Notes: generated by a model not told the origin, from the letters alone. A DNA stretch of 64,000 bases from Candidatus Dojkabacteria bacterium (GCA_023229785.1 JALNYV010000004.1:28593-92592), one strand, 5' to 3'; numbered from the stretch's first letter, positions 8,489 through 15,428 are shown. Numbers and translations are program-made.

Positions 8489-9031
8489 ATGGCTAAGGTC
8501 ACTATGGCGAAGAATGATTGGGAGTCATTAATGGTAGTGTCTTCCAGAATGAGTGCTCTAAAATTAACACTCGCTCAGATATTTGTGGTCGAAAACGTAA
8601 TTGATTTGATCCGTAAAGGAATGGGGACATATTTCGATGAAAAAAAGGAAATTTTAGATAAGGGCGAGAAATTTTTAGCTGGGTATAGAGTTAAATTAGA
8701 TGCTTTGTTAAAGAAATACAGCGGAGATACAAAACACCCAGAAGTAGAAAAATTGGCAGAAGAAGGTCGTAAGGAGTTGGATATAGAAGTTAATGATTTA
8801 TTATCTAAATTACAGAAAGAAGAGTTAGAGTTAGATATTTCAGATGAGTTATTTGAACCTTTTAAATTAGCTTTTAGTGTTGGGGCATTTTTTGGAGATA
8901 AAGGATACAACGATAATGAACACGGGAAAGCAGCTTTCGTAAGAACAATGAAAGCACTTGGAATAAAAACTGAAGATTTAAAGGCTTCAGAGAGTAAAAC
9001 AGTAGAAGAGAAAGATAATAAAAACTCGTAA
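8489..9031 (+). CDS. hypothetical acidic helical protein
   Basis: 180 aa, mostly charged helices (residues 40-120 heptad-like), with an SVGAFFGDKGYND segment near residue 130 and an acidic tail. No signal or membrane segment. No family is recognised. It is the last gene before a good intrinsic terminator. Confidence 0.65.
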   Translation: MAKVTMAKNDWESLMVVSSRMSALKLTLAQIFVVENVIDLIRKGMGTYFDEKKEILDKGEKFLAGYRVKLDALLKKYSGDTKHPEVEKLAEEGRKELDIEVNDLLSKLQKEELELDISDELFEPFKLAFSVGAFFGDKGYNDNEHGKAAFVRTMKALGIKTEDLKASESKTVEEKDNKNS

Positions 9032-9048
9032 TTTTTTACGGGTTTTTA
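9024..9048 (+). terminator. rho-independent terminator
   Basis: ACTCGTAA (9024-9031) pairs with TTACGGGT (9036-9043) over a TTTT loop and is followed by a T run. Confidence 0.8.
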
Positions 9049-9109
9049 TTATATGTTAACAAGTTAGTATACTTGATGTAGTATGTAGTTAGTTCGAAAG
9101 GAGGACTAA

Positions 9110-9346
9110 ATGCAGTATCATGCGATACAAATACCTTGTCCGAAGTGCGGAAGAAGTATCGTACCGATGGAAGTCTGTTGTAGGGCAGACGGAAATCTGC
9201 TTTTCGAGAGCGTTTGTGTTCTGTGCGGTATGGAGTTTCACTGGGAAACCACAATAGTCAAGATGGTCTTGATGGCTCATGAGTGCGATAAGGTGTCGAA
9301 GTCAGTCGAATTGGCTGATATGGAAACGAAAGGAAAGCCATGCTGA
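9110..9346 (+). CDS. zinc-ribbon protein, GC-rich cassette
   Basis: 78 aa with IPCPKCGRSI near the start and VCVLCGMEFHW about 25 residues later, a two-knuckle zinc ribbon. It has an unusually strong GAAAGGAGG ribosome site. It opens a four-gene block (9110-10316) that is visibly richer in G+C than its neighbours and tightly overlapped, so it was probably acquired as a unit. Confidence 0.7.
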   Translation: MQYHAIQIPCPKCGRSIVPMEVCCRADGNLLFESVCVLCGMEFHWETTIVKMVLMAHECDKVSKSVELADMETKGKPC

Positions 9347-9528
9347 ACTGCCACGAGTGTTCACTGCCTATCGAGGGGTCGCAGACTCTTGTTCTGTGGC
9401 TTCACCACTACTACCACAAAGAGTGCTACGAAAAGGTCAATCGAGAAGACCGATGGAATCCGCAAGGGAGAATCTTCCTTGTAGAGGTACATCATGACCG
9501 AGACAATCCGCAAGAACCTAAATCGTAA
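9340..9528 (+). CDS. small LIM-like zinc-knuckle protein
   Basis: 62 aa. CHECSLPI at the start and HHYYHKECYEKV later form a CxxC...HxxC metal-binding arrangement like half a LIM domain. The ATG overlaps the stop of the previous gene and is preceded by AAAGGAAA. Function unknown; the overlap implies coupled translation with the zinc ribbon and the protease. Confidence 0.65.
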   Translation: MLNCHECSLPIEGSQTLVLWLHHYYHKECYEKVNREDRWNPQGRIFLVEVHHDRDNPQEPKS

Positions 9529-10069
9529 CGTGGCTGTGGAAGGTGACAAGGTTGAGGCTAGCGGAGTCGTGTTTGAAACTGGCTTCGTACTGACTGTCTG
9601 CCACGCCATCGAGGTTGACTCGAAAATCAAGGTCAATGGCATTGAGGCTGAAATCGTGTTCGCCTCACCAAAGGACGACCTCTTGTTGCTCGCCTGTCCG
9701 ACTATCCAAGTGGAACGTCTGCCTCTGGCTGAAGCTCAAGTGACTGAACAAGTCTACTATGTGGGGAACCCAGGCTCACTCAAGAACGCTGTGATATTCG
9801 GGCGAGTGGTTGCTGAAAACGGAATGCTCTACTGCGACACTGCCGTTCAGATGGGTGCTTCAGGCGGTGGACTCTACAACATGAATGGCGACCTCTGTGG
9901 TCTAGTCGTTGCTATGAAGCAAGCGTGCCACAAGCACGACCATCTGGGTTCGACATTCACTGTTGCTATTCCAGTCCGAGTGATTGCTCCGTTTCTGAAT
10001 CAGGCTCTGTTCGTAGCAGGAGCTATCCAAGATGCGATGAGGAGACAGTATGAAACGCAAGTTTCGTAG
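9494..10069 (+). CDS. trypsin-like serine protease
   Basis: 191 aa with a compact chymotrypsin/HtrA-type fold. His37 lies in LTVCHAIE, Asp61 or Asp62 in PKDDLLLL and Ser123 in MGASGGGLYN, in the order and spacing of a minimal S1 protease. GNPGS and FTVAIPV match strand segments near the oxyanion hole and the C-terminal barrel. No signal peptide or PDZ domain, so it acts in the cytoplasm or the virion. The flanking zinc-knuckle genes overlap it. Substrate unknown: it could process phage proteins or act in defence. Confidence 0.85.
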   Translation: MTETIRKNLNRNVAVEGDKVEASGVVFETGFVLTVCHAIEVDSKIKVNGIEAEIVFASPKDDLLLLACPTIQVERLPLAEAQVTEQVYYVGNPGSLKNAVIFGRVVAENGMLYCDTAVQMGASGGGLYNMNGDLCGLVVAMKQACHKHDHLGSTFTVAIPVRVIAPFLNQALFVAGAIQDAMRRQYETQVS

Positions 10070-10316
10070 GCGTGGAAGAACTATCTACCGCAGACGAGCT
10101 GAGCCACCAACAGAAGATGTGGTGGTTGTAGGTCAGATGACCAAGCACCATGTGCCACCTACACATCCTTGCTTCTACCCACAGTTCATACTACATAAGG
10201 ACGAGAGACATCACCAAGCATACCACCTGTTGTTTGGAAGTGCCGCGAGCTATGAGATGGCTTGCGAGATTTTACTCCACGACTGGTGGGAGTGTCCGCA
10301 TGGTCGAGTAAACTAA
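10050..10316 (+). CDS. HNH-like small conserved protein
   Basis: 88 aa. A very basic start (MKRKFRRRGRTIYRRR) precedes KHHVPPTHPCF and HHQAYHLLFGSA...ILLHDWW. This His-rich pattern resembles a family of short HNH-fold-like proteins common in phages and bacteria, whose activity is unknown. It overlaps the protease gene by 20 nt and has a GGAG site. Confidence 0.6.
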   Translation: MKRKFRRRGRTIYRRRAEPPTEDVVVVGQMTKHHVPPTHPCFYPQFILHKDERHHQAYHLLFGSAASYEMACEILLHDWWECPHGRVN

Positions 10317-10425
10317 CGTGTGACTATGAGTTAAATCCTCGCGGATAGTTCTGTGAGGTGGGGTGAGTCAAACGAACGGTTCACCCCCAAATTTATCAGA
10401 GGATAAAAAATTAAATTATAAGTAT

Positions 10426-11655
10426 ATGGAATTAATACGTTGGACAGAAGCCGATATAAAAAAATTATTATCTTGTAAAGATGATGATGAATTAATGGAA
10501 GCTTTCCCTGGTCATAAAATAGAAAGCTTGACAAGACGACGAAGAAAACTCCTAGCTGAAGGTTGGGGAACTACTGAATTGGATATTGACAAAAAAGCAA
10601 CTTCATTAAAAGCTGAGATGGCTATTTTGAAACATAAGAATCAAGAGTTGCTTAAATTATCAAATTTAAATGATCGTATATTAGAATTTAATGAAAAAAC
10701 AATTGAAGCTTTACCAAGAGTTGATATTCCATCTCCTTTAGTATTTGATAAGACAAAAACCACCGAATCGGCAGTTTTGGTGTTGAGTTGTTTGCATATA
10801 GGAGAAGTTATAAATAAACAAGAAATGGGCGGTCTTAATCAGTATAATTTTGATATATTTAAGAAACGTTTTCAGTATTTAATTGAAAAGACCATATCGT
10901 TTACTGCAAATAATATGTCTACTTATCAATTTCCAGAGATTAATGTTTTGTGTACAGGAGATATGGTAAGCGGTACAATTCACGATGAGTTAGAAGCAAC
11001 TAATGAATTAAATATTGTAGAACAGGCAACATTAGGTGCTTTGGTTGTGGCACAAGGTTTTCAGGATTTGGCTCGTGCTTTTCCAAAGGTAATTGTTACA
11101 TGTGTAGTAGGTAATCATGGAAGAGTTAAAAAAGAAAAGTACTTTAAGAATAAACAATCTGTAAATTGGGATTTTATATTCTATAATAATTTAGCCTTGA
11201 TGCTAAAAAATCAAAAAAATATTCAATTTAATATTCCTCTTTCTTTTTGGGCTGGTGTACAAATTGAAGGATATAATTTTTTAGTAATGCATGGAGATAT
11301 GATTAAGAGCTGGGGAGGTATTCCTTTCTACGGATTACAACGTGAAGCAAGTAAATGGACTGAAATCATGGCAAGTAATAAGGAGTTCTTCAAGTATTTC
11401 GTGACTTCACATTTTCACACTAAAGCAATTCTACAAACTCCCACTGGAGAACGCATTATGAATGCAAGTTTAAAGGGTGGGGATGAGTATGCTATAGGGC
11501 TTGGATTTTTTGGCGAACCAGTTCAGTTGTTGTTCGGGGTTAATAAAAAATACGGCAAAACATGGGAGTTAAGTATTAATGCAAAATACGCAGATAAGAT
11601 AGTAAAACCTAGATATGTAGCAGATAGAACAAAAAATCTTATAGACCAGATATAG
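10426..11655 (+). CDS. metallophosphoesterase with N-terminal HTH
   Basis: About 409 aa. A short Myb/SANT-like helix-turn-helix (RWTEADIKKLL...SLTRRRRKLL) precedes a coiled segment and a calcineurin-like phosphoesterase domain: SCLHIGE (Cys in place of the usual Asp), CTGDMVSG, VVGNHGR, VMHGDM and TSHFHTK supply most metal ligands. Such phage enzymes are often SbcD-like nucleases or phosphodiesterases acting on DNA ends. The start is uncertain: a GTG at 10363 is also open, but 10330-10390 forms a GGGGTGA/TCACCCC hairpin, so I prefer the ATG at 10426. Confidence 0.8.
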   Translation: MELIRWTEADIKKLLSCKDDDELMEAFPGHKIESLTRRRRKLLAEGWGTTELDIDKKATSLKAEMAILKHKNQELLKLSNLNDRILEFNEKTIEALPRVDIPSPLVFDKTKTTESAVLVLSCLHIGEVINKQEMGGLNQYNFDIFKKRFQYLIEKTISFTANNMSTYQFPEINVLCTGDMVSGTIHDELEATNELNIVEQATLGALVVAQGFQDLARAFPKVIVTCVVGNHGRVKKEKYFKNKQSVNWDFIFYNNLALMLKNQKNIQFNIPLSFWAGVQIEGYNFLVMHGDMIKSWGGIPFYGLQREASKWTEIMASNKEFFKYFVTSHFHTKAILQTPTGERIMNASLKGGDEYAIGLGFFGEPVQLLFGVNKKYGKTWELSINAKYADKIVKPRYVADRTKNLIDQI

Positions 11656-11673
11656 TTATCAACAGGTAGGGAC

Positions 11674-11702
11674 TTGACAAGTAGTTATATATAATATATA
11701 AT
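11674..11702 (+). promoter_or_regulatory. perfect sigma70 promoter
   Basis: TTGACA 11674-11679, 17-bp spacer, TATAAT 11697-11702. The leader that follows can fold (AAAGATT about 11715 with AATCTTT about 11751) before the gene at 11770. Confidence 0.75.
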
Positions 11703-11769
11703 ACCCAAAGATCATTAAAGATTGGAAAATCGCAGAGGGAGCGACTAAAAATCTTTAAGGGATAATTAA

Positions 11770-12249
11770 GTGAAAATTTTCAATTTAGTTATCGCGATTT
11801 TAATTGCTATTCCGCAATATTCAGCGATGGCATCGGTTGAACCAATAGTGGTATTAGTCGAACCTACAATTGAGACAGTAGCAGTAATTGATCCTAGGAT
11901 TGCGAAGTTAGAAGCATTTTTTCAGAAGTATAGGTGTCCTTACCCACAATTGGCAAGTAAATATATTGAAGTTGCGGATAAGTATGGATTGGTGTATACT
12001 CTACTTCCATCCATATCTTTGAAGGAAAGTACATGTGGTAAGAATGTGTTTAGAAGACATAATTGGTGGGGTTATGGATTTATGGAATTTAATTCAGTTG
12101 AAGAGGGCATGGAGTACGTTGCTGATAAATTAGCAAACGGAAAATATTATAAAGGAAAGTCATTAGAGCAAAAACTCCGTACGTATAATAGTGTAAATCA
12201 AAAATATCCCAGTCATGCAATAGAGTTAATGAGAAGTATTGAAAATTAA
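11770..12249 (+). CDS. secreted lysozyme/glucosaminidase-like protein
   Basis: 159 aa with a GTG start. Residues 1-22 form a signal peptide (MKIFNLVIAILIAIPQYSAMA). The mature part contains ASKYIEVADKYGLVYTLLPSISLKEST and RRHNWWGYG, the pattern of the FlgJ/endo-beta-N-acetylglucosaminidase fold with the catalytic Glu in LKES. It would cut peptidoglycan after export. It has its own perfect promoter and a folded leader. Confidence 0.75.
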   Translation: MKIFNLVIAILIAIPQYSAMASVEPIVVLVEPTIETVAVIDPRIAKLEAFFQKYRCPYPQLASKYIEVADKYGLVYTLLPSISLKESTCGKNVFRRHNWWGYGFMEFNSVEEGMEYVADKLANGKYYKGKSLEQKLRTYNSVNQKYPSHAIELMRSIEN

Positions 12250-12256
12250 TTAAGTT

Positions 12257-12414
12257 TGGGGTGGGTGAATAATCTCCTTTGTACGGGGAGATAAACCACA
12301 GGGTGAAAGTCCGAAGGGGCTAGTAATCTTGGTAAGCGCAGTAACATGAATAACTAATTACTGTACACTCGCATCTGAGGCTTTATTCTAGATAAAAATT
12401 GTGCCTCAGCCCCA
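12257..12414 (+). ncRNA. multi-stem structured RNA candidate
   Basis: TGGGG (12257-12261) can pair with CCCCA (12410-12414) to close a domain holding ATCTCC/GGAGAT (12272-12277 with 12287-12292), CAGTAA/TTACTG (12339-12344 with 12358-12363) and CTGAGGC/GCCTCAG (12375-12381 with 12403-12409). The single-stranded part includes GGGTGAAAGTCC, a string seen in several bacterial RNA families, but I cannot assign it. It lies between a lysozyme-like gene and a miniprotein. Confidence 0.5.
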
Positions 12415-12427
12415 TTCAGTTTAAAAT

Positions 12428-12598
12428 ATGTTAAAATCAGAAGTAATAATTTATAAAATAATCAGACGTGCGTCAAAGGTTGGTAATCAGGTTTGGTGTG
12501 AAACAAATTTTGGTGTGAAGAAATTTCCTATTTCTAAGATAGATGATTCAATAGTTTTGGCAAGTTTTCTTGAACGAGAAAAGACGGGTAAGTTATAA
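12428..12598 (+). CDS. hypothetical miniprotein
   Basis: 56 aa, starting MLKSEVIIYKIIRRASK and ending EREKTGKL. Beta-strand-rich with a conserved-looking WCETNFGVKKFPISKI stretch. It starts 13 nt after a structured RNA and ends 5 nt before a tRNA gene. No family recognised and no clear Shine-Dalgarno site. Confidence 0.45.
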   Translation: MLKSEVIIYKIIRRASKVGNQVWCETNFGVKKFPISKIDDSIVLASFLEREKTGKL

Positions 12599-12603
12599 AT
12601 TAA

Positions 12604-12681
12604 AGAAGCGTAGCCTAGTGGTCAAAGGCGCTATTCTTATAAAGTAGTTATTCGTTGGTTCGAATCCAACCGCTTCTACCA
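12604..12681 (+). tRNA. tRNA-Ile(UAU)
   Basis: Acceptor AGAAGCG/CGCTTCT, discriminator A and encoded CCA; anticodon loop CTTATAA gives UAU (codon AUA). T-arm has the normal GGTTCGAATCC form. It stands about 1.6 kb ahead of the main array. Confidence 0.85.
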
Positions 12682-12689
12682 AGAGTTCA

Positions 12690-12950
12690 ATGAGGTAATG
12701 CTCAAAGAATTCATCAAGATAACTTAGAAATTGTTGCTGGCTATCCAGAATGAAAGGCTGGGTTCAGGGATAAAACCCTGTTCACATACTTCGAGGTTAT
12801 CTTTCGTTGGGGCGTATTCCAAGCTAGTCGCTTGGTGCCCCGTTAAAAAATTCGTGCTGGTGTGGGTGGTGTGCCTTCGGGAACGGTATCATCCTGTAAA
12901 TGTTTTCCGTACCTAAAACTACCAGTATTTTCATTTTTTAATTGAAAACT
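12690..12950. ncRNA. structured RNA candidate after tRNA-Ile
   Basis: No convincing gene lies here. The + strand has nested stems GGGGC(...CCAAG/CTTGG...)GCCCC around 12810-12842, CAGGGATAAAACCCTG near 12774, and GGTGTGCCTTCGGGAAC near 12867 with a TTCG-type loop. The stretch is richer in G+C than its neighbours. A 61-codon open frame inside it has no coding look. Confidence 0.35.
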
Positions 12951-12970
12951 TATTATTAATATTTGTGTTT

Positions 12971-13519
12971 ATGACACCATGTTCACTTTCGTCGCTTTTG
13001 TCTTTTTTAAATAGATATGCACAAGATCTAAAAACACCAGTTGGTGATTTTGGTGGCAGTTTGGAGAGTCAATATAAGGAAACGGTAAATCTTCATGGTA
13101 AGAAATTAGCAAAAGGATTTAAAGATAAACGCGATACAGTTCAGAAAGTGTTAGCTTCTGGTGGAATTACCGATTATCATGTTCTTGATTTTGCAACGGG
13201 GGTTGATCTTCTTAAGCCAGTTAAGGGAAAGAAATATGGATTAGGTATTTGTATGGATTTATTAGAGCATGTAACACAACCATTTATAGTTTGTAATAAT
13301 ATTAGTAACGCATTAAAGAAGGGTGCTCTGTTGTTTGTAACAGTGCCATTTATATGGGAAGTGCATGATCATCCAGGTGATTATTGGAGATATACTCCAC
13401 AAGGATTATCTACTTTATTTCCAACATTAGAGTGTTTAGAATTATTTATGACTAGAGATGAGTTGCCTGACGAAGCGGTTCCAAGAACTCGTGTTATAGG
13501 AATTTTTAGAAAGAAGTAA
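12971..13519 (+). CDS. class I SAM-dependent methyltransferase-like protein
   Basis: About 182 aa. VLDFATGVDLL and MDLLEHVTQPFIVCNNISNALKKGALLFVTVPF correspond to the post-I and post-III segments of Methyltransf_11-type enzymes, and HDHPGDYWRYTPQG is typical of family members linked to glycan or O-methylation. The glycine-rich motif I is not well formed, so binding of SAM is uncertain. A GTG two codons upstream (12965) is an alternative start. Confidence 0.65.
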   Translation: MTPCSLSSLLSFLNRYAQDLKTPVGDFGGSLESQYKETVNLHGKKLAKGFKDKRDTVQKVLASGGITDYHVLDFATGVDLLKPVKGKKYGLGICMDLLEHVTQPFIVCNNISNALKKGALLFVTVPFIWEVHDHPGDYWRYTPQGLSTLFPTLECLELFMTRDELPDEAVPRTRVIGIFRKK

Positions 13520-13520
13520 T

Positions 13521-14009
13521 ATGGAAAAGTATACCAAAGAAGAATTAGAAGAGTTTCTTACGGAATCCAATGAAATTGAAAGTGAATTTTCAAAAGAAGC
13601 ATTAGAGGATGCTCATAAGGCTTGGGATTATTTAGTTAGTGAGTGTTGTACCTTACCATTACCAATGATACTTGAAACGCATAGGATCTTAATGCATAGG
13701 TTAAATGAACCTATAGCTGGTAGATTGAGAGACGAGAATGTGAGAGTAGGTAGACGTGTATGTCCAGATTGTAAGGAAGTACCAGATTTACTTGACGAAT
13801 GGGTTAGAAAATGGTGTTATGGAAAAGCAGATACAGAAGAGAAGATAAAACAAGCTCATATAGAGTTTGAGATGGTACATCCGTTTAGAGATGGAAATGG
13901 ACGCGTTGGACGATTATTATTAAATTTCATGCGTGTTAAAGTAGGATTACCACTTTTGATAATTCATACAGGCAAAGAACAGCTTGGATATTATTCTTGG
14001 TTTAATTAA
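13521..14009 (+). CDS. Fic-domain protein (predicted AMP-transferase)
   Basis: 162 aa. The Fic active-site loop HPFRDGNGRVGR begins at His120. The N-terminal ESNEIESEF resembles the (S/T)xxxE inhibitory helix that blocks ATP binding in autoregulated Fic proteins, and LETHRILMHRL with GRLRDENVRVG fits the core fold. Fic enzymes move AMP or another nucleotide from ATP onto a hydroxyl of a target protein. It follows the methyltransferase gene by 1 nt. In a phage it could modify host targets or take part in a toxin-type control; the target cannot be read from sequence. Confidence 0.88.
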   Translation: MEKYTKEELEEFLTESNEIESEFSKEALEDAHKAWDYLVSECCTLPLPMILETHRILMHRLNEPIAGRLRDENVRVGRRVCPDCKEVPDLLDEWVRKWCYGKADTEEKIKQAHIEFEMVHPFRDGNGRVGRLLLNFMRVKVGLPLLIIHTGKEQLGYYSWFN

Positions 14010-14013
14010 ATAT

Positions 14014-14043
14014 TTGACAAGAATAAAAGTACTTGTGTATAAT
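14014..14043 (+). promoter_or_regulatory. strong sigma70 promoter ahead of tRNA array
   Basis: TTGACA 14014-14019, 18-bp spacer, TATAAT 14038-14043 within the recurrent ACTTGTGTATAAT element. The expected start point is the ATG at 14050. Confidence 0.75.
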
Positions 14044-14049
14044 GTATCT

Positions 14050-14166
14050 ATGTTAAATTTACTATCCAAAATTAATCTGAGTGCTCAACCGAGGTCCAAT
14101 TCGGATCATTTTGTCGTCGTGGCACAATCAGAATGTAATACAACCAAATATGGAGATAGTGTGTGA
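14050..14166 (+). CDS. possible leaderless miniprotein
   Basis: 38 codons (MLNLLSKINLSAQPRSN...) start exactly 7 nt after the -10 box, the same geometry as the leaderless genes at 5388 and 17622. No family recognised; it could equally be part of a non-coding leader of the tRNA array, because a terminator-like hairpin follows. Confidence 0.3.
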   Translation: MLNLLSKINLSAQPRSNSDHFVVVAQSECNTTKYGDSV

Positions 14167-14207
14167 TTAGCTTTTAATTAGGGAATAAAACCGTTAAAAA
14201 AGCAAAT

Positions 14208-14231
14208 CACACCCAAAAGGTGTGTTTTTTT
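14208..14231 (+). terminator. rho-independent terminator
   Basis: CACACC (14208-14213) pairs with GGTGTG (14219-14224), followed by seven T. It would end most transcripts from the promoter at 14014 before the tRNAs, unless it is an attenuator. Confidence 0.65.
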
Positions 14232-14255
14232 AAAAAGTTGGGGGTAGGTTCTTCC

Positions 14256-14284
14256 TCCTTACGATCATGAGCGTAGGGAGGCGA
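14256..14284 (+). other. 10-bp hairpin before first tRNA
   Basis: CCTCCTTACG pairs with CGTAGGGAGG (one G-U pair) over an 8-nt loop. It may be a processing signal or a 5' cap structure for the array transcript. Confidence 0.4.
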
Positions 14285-14289
14285 AATTT

Positions 14290-14364
14290 GCTCCTAAGGT
14301 GTTGGAAGCGACATAATCCCTTGGTAAGGGATAGTGCAAAGCGCAAATCTTTGTAGGAGCTCCA
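14290..14364 (+). tRNA. tRNA-Thr(GGU)
   Basis: Acceptor GCTCCTA/TAGGAGC, discriminator T, encoded CCA. Anticodon loop TTGGTAA in stem ATCCC/GGGAT. The T-loop reads CGCAAAT instead of TTCAAAT. Confidence 0.85.
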
Positions 14365-14367
14365 AAT

Positions 14368-14456
14368 GGAAGATTATAACGTAATTGTCACCGTCCCCGT
14401 CTTGAAAACGGGTGCCCCTCGGGGCATTACTGGTTAAAATCCAGTATCTTCCGCCA
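14368..14456 (+). tRNA. tRNA-Ser(UGA)
   Basis: Type II tRNA, 89 nt. Acceptor GGAAGAT/ATCTTCC, discriminator G, CCA; anticodon loop CTTGAAA; long variable arm TGCCCCTCGGGGCA. Confidence 0.9.
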
Positions 14457-14457
14457 C

Positions 14458-14545
14458 GGAGATATGTCAGAGTGGACTATCGTGCAGCTTTGCTAAAGCT
14501 GTGGGTGTAAAAGCCCCAGAGGTTCGAATCCTCTTGTCTCCGCCA
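14458..14545 (+). tRNA. tRNA-Ser(GCU)
   Basis: Type II, 88 nt. Acceptor GGAGATA/TGTCTCC, discriminator G, CCA; anticodon loop TTGCTAA in stem CAGCT/AGCTG. Confidence 0.9.
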
Positions 14546-14549
14546 ATAA

Positions 14550-14624
14550 GGGCTAGTAGTATAACGGCTATTACTGTGAGCTTGCACCTCACGAATTGGG
14601 TTTCGACTACCCACTGGTCCACCA
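14550..14624 (+). tRNA. tRNA-Ala(UGC)
   Basis: Acceptor GGGCTAG/CTGGTCC with G-U pairs, discriminator A, CCA; anticodon loop CTTGCAC in stem GTGAG/CTCAC. Confidence 0.8.
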
Positions 14625-14627
14625 AAT

Positions 14628-14702
14628 GTTTCTGTAGTGAAACGGAAATCACAACAGTCTTCGAAACTGTGAGTGGGGGTTCGACTCCCTCCAGAAACAC
14701 CA
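14628..14702 (+). tRNA. tRNA-Arg(UCG)
   Basis: Acceptor GTTTCTG/CAGAAAC, discriminator A, CCA; anticodon loop CTTCGAA in stem ACAGT/ACTGT. Confidence 0.88.
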
Positions 14703-14703
14703 T

Positions 14704-14778
14704 ACTCGGCTAGCTCAATGGTAGAGCAACTCTTTTACACAGAGAAGGTTCAAAGTTCAAATCTTTGGCTGAGTACCA
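14704..14778 (+). tRNA. tRNA-Val(UAC)
   Basis: Acceptor ACTCGGC/GCTGAGT, discriminator A, CCA; anticodon loop TTTACAC, with one mismatch at the top of the anticodon stem. Confidence 0.82.
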
Positions 14779-14780
14779 AT

Positions 14781-14854
14781 ATCGAGTTCGTCTAACGGTA
14801 AGACGGCTGCCTCCAAAACAGCTTATGAGGGTTCAATTCCTTCACTCGGTGCCA
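14781..14854 (+). tRNA. tRNA-Trp(CCA)
   Basis: Acceptor ATCGAGT/ACTCGGT, discriminator G, CCA; anticodon loop CTCCAAA in stem GCTG/CAGC with a mismatch next to the loop. Confidence 0.85.
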
Positions 14855-14856
14855 AT

Positions 14857-14971
14857 GCTCCATCTACAAAGGAATAAAAACTTTAGGAGTTTCATAAACT
14901 CTGCCAGGGAATAAATAGTGTCGCTCACTGATAAAAACTGGATATGACGTGCAAGTCGTCAAGGAGCTCCA
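14857..14971 (+). tRNA. tRNA-like gene, anticodon CAU, very long variable region
   Basis: 115 nt. Acceptor GCTCC/GGAGC with discriminator T and encoded CCA; anticodon stem GGAGT/ACTCT with loop TTCATAA (CAU); T-arm TGACG/CGTCA with loop TGCAAGT. About 40 nt sit between anticodon and T arms and fold as CCAG/CTGG enclosing AGTG/CACT. No normal Met or Ile2 tRNA has such an arm. The body (GCTCC, T discriminator, TGCAA T-loop) resembles the array's Thr tRNAs. Confidence 0.6.
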
Positions 14972-14972
14972 T

Positions 14973-15048
14973 CAGCTTGTCGCTTAGTGGTATAGCACTC
15001 GGTTTGGGGCCGAGAATAATGTTGGTTCGATTCCAACCAGGCTGACCA
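14973..15048 (+). tRNA. tRNA-Pro(UGG)
   Basis: Acceptor CAGCTTG/CAGGCTG, discriminator A, CCA; anticodon loop TTTGGGG in stem CTCGG/CCGAG. Confidence 0.88.
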
Positions 15049-15049
15049 A

Positions 15050-15124
15050 TGTCCCTTCGTTCAATGAATAGGACTTATCCCTGCGAAGGATAAAATCGTG
15101 GTTTGATTCCACGAGGGACAACCA
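15050..15124 (+). tRNA. tRNA-Arg(GCG)
   Basis: Acceptor TGTCCCT/AGGGACA, discriminator A, CCA; anticodon loop CTGCGAA in stem TATCC/GGATA. A GCG anticodon is unusual; bacteria normally use ACG (inosine) for CGN codons. Confidence 0.85.
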
Positions 15125-15125
15125 T

Positions 15126-15199
15126 GCGATATTCATATATGGGTATTATCTCAGTTTTCCAAACTGATGAAGTGAGTCCGAGTCTCACATATCGCTCCA
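15126..15199 (+). tRNA. tRNA-Gly(UCC)
   Basis: Acceptor GCGATAT/ATATCGC, discriminator T, CCA; anticodon loop TTTCCAA in stem TCAGT/ACTGA. Confidence 0.88.
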
Positions 15200-15200
15200 T

Positions 15201-15277
15201 GCAGGTTTAGACAAGAGGCTTAAGTCGTTGCCCTTTCAAGGCAATATTCATCGGTTCGAATCCGATAACCTGTACCA
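15201..15277 (+). tRNA. tRNA-Glu(UUC)
   Basis: Acceptor GCAGGTT/AACCTGT, discriminator A, CCA; anticodon loop CTTTCAA in stem TTGCC/GGCAA. Confidence 0.88.
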
Positions 15278-15278
15278 A

Positions 15279-15352
15279 GCTCTTGTAATTCAGTGGCAGA
15301 ATTACCGCTTGTCACGCGGAGAACACGGGTTCAATTCCCGTCGAGAGCGCCA
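15279..15352 (+). tRNA. tRNA-Asp(GUC)
   Basis: Acceptor GCTCTTG/CGAGAGC, discriminator G, CCA; anticodon loop TTGTCAC in stem CCGC/GCGG. Confidence 0.88.
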
Positions 15353-15353
15353 T

Positions 15354-15427
15354 AGGCGATTAGCTTAGTGGTAAAGCACTATCCTGATACGATAGCCACC
15401 TTAGTTCGATTCTAAGACCGCCTACCA
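15354..15427 (+). tRNA. tRNA-Ile(GAU)
   Basis: Acceptor AGGCGAT/ACCGCCT with one mismatch, discriminator A, CCA; anticodon loop CTGATAC in stem CTATC/GATAG. Confidence 0.85.
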
Positions 15428-15428
15428 T

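Noticed and set aside
12731..12916. 61-codon frame after tRNA-Ile
   Set aside because: Composition follows RNA-like hairpins, and there is no ribosome site or family pattern.
14467..14713. Frames across tRNA genes (both strands)
   Set aside because: They are typical spurious translations of tRNA genes.
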